A DNA stretch of 5,664 nt from Candidatus Magasanikiibacteriota bacterium (GTDB lineage: Bacteria > Patescibacteriota > Patescibacteriia > Magasanikbacterales > GWA2-37-8): assembly GCA_903858555.1 (NCBI GenBank), contig CAIOJG010000025.1:1-5664 (forward strand), written 5' to 3'. The translations under genes were made by a program, and so were the position numbers. Within the stretch, counting starts at the first letter, position 1. Each line of letters starts with the position of its first letter. The notes beneath the pieces are model-generated. The model had not been told where the DNA came from. It saw only the letters and a program-made list of their open reading frames with translations, and searched no databases. Positions 5,492 to 5,664 of this stretch are shown in pieces.

Positions 5492-5664
5492 ATGAAATTT
5501 ATTATTTTTGTAACTGTCTTTTTGTTTGGCAGTTTTTTTGTTGGTCAAAATATTTTAGCGGCCAATTCGGATATTATTATTAATGAAATTGGGGCTTTTC
5601 CGACCAGTACGCACGAGTGGATAGAAGTGTGGAATAAAGGAAACGAGGCAGTTGATATTGCCAA
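5492..5664 (+). CDS. Exported lamin-tail-domain (LTD) protein, N-terminal part; cut by window end
   Basis: Only the first 57 codons are present and the frame is open at the window edge. Residues 1-23 are a signal peptide: MKF, a long hydrophobic core rich in Phe and Val, then ILA before Ala24, cleaved around Ala23-Ala24. The mature part starts with DIIINEIG (27-34) and continues HEWIEVWNKGNEAVDI (41-56). This is the start of a lamin-tail domain, an Ig-fold module that in bacteria usually sits on secreted or surface proteins, often beside nucleases or other repeats. What follows downstream is unknown. The ATG is preceded by GGGGGT, which could pair weakly with the 16S tail through a G-U pair but ends directly against the start codon, too close for a normal ribosome site. 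It is transcribed divergently from the riboflavin operon. Confidence 0.8.
   Translation, partial: MKFIIFVTVFLFGSFFVGQNILAANSDIIINEIGAFPTSTHEWIEVWNKGNEAVDIA

Overview
This AT-rich window looks like a piece of a Candidate Phyla Radiation (Patescibacteria, probably Parcubacteria-like) chromosome. The evidence is the DUF5671 membrane protein, the small exported proteins with C-terminal or lamin-tail architecture, and the tightly packed genes with almost no intergenic space. TGA ends two of the genes and tryptophan is written TGG, so the ordinary bacterial code applies and the recoded UGA of Gracilibacteria/Absconditabacteria does not. The assignment is by resemblance only; no marker gene is present.

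Layout: (1) Positions 45-2720, plus strand, hold three overlapping or abutting genes for envelope proteins. They are a five-helix DUF5671 protein with a pseudopilin-like outer domain, an unknown exported protein with an Ig-like region and a C-terminal membrane anchor, and a D-alanyl-D-alanine carboxypeptidase (peptidase S11) for peptidoglycan trimming. A good intrinsic terminator follows. (2) Positions 5406-2669, minus strand, hold a compact riboflavin operon in the order ribE-ribH-ribA-ribD, running convergently into the first operon so that the two 3' ends overlap. (3) Positions 5407-5491 are the only real intergenic region; two divergent sigma70-type promoters interlock over a 6-bp inverted repeat. 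(4) From 5492 to the window edge is the start of an exported lamin-tail-domain protein.

How the genes work together: RibA opens GTP, RibD deaminates and reduces the pyrimidine, RibH condenses it with dihydroxybutanone phosphate, and RibE dismutates lumazine to riboflavin. The butanone-phosphate enzyme RibB, usually fused to RibA, is absent here, and there is no room for an FMN riboswitch upstream of ribE.

The most useful second looks are two probable one-base homopolymer indels (in the ribA leader and near the 3' end of the carboxypeptidase gene), a changed zinc-ligand motif in RibD, the interlocked divergent promoters, and the Shine-Dalgarno-free, stop-start (TAATTATG) gene junctions. I see no mobile element, CRISPR array, RNA gene or clearly new multi-gene system.
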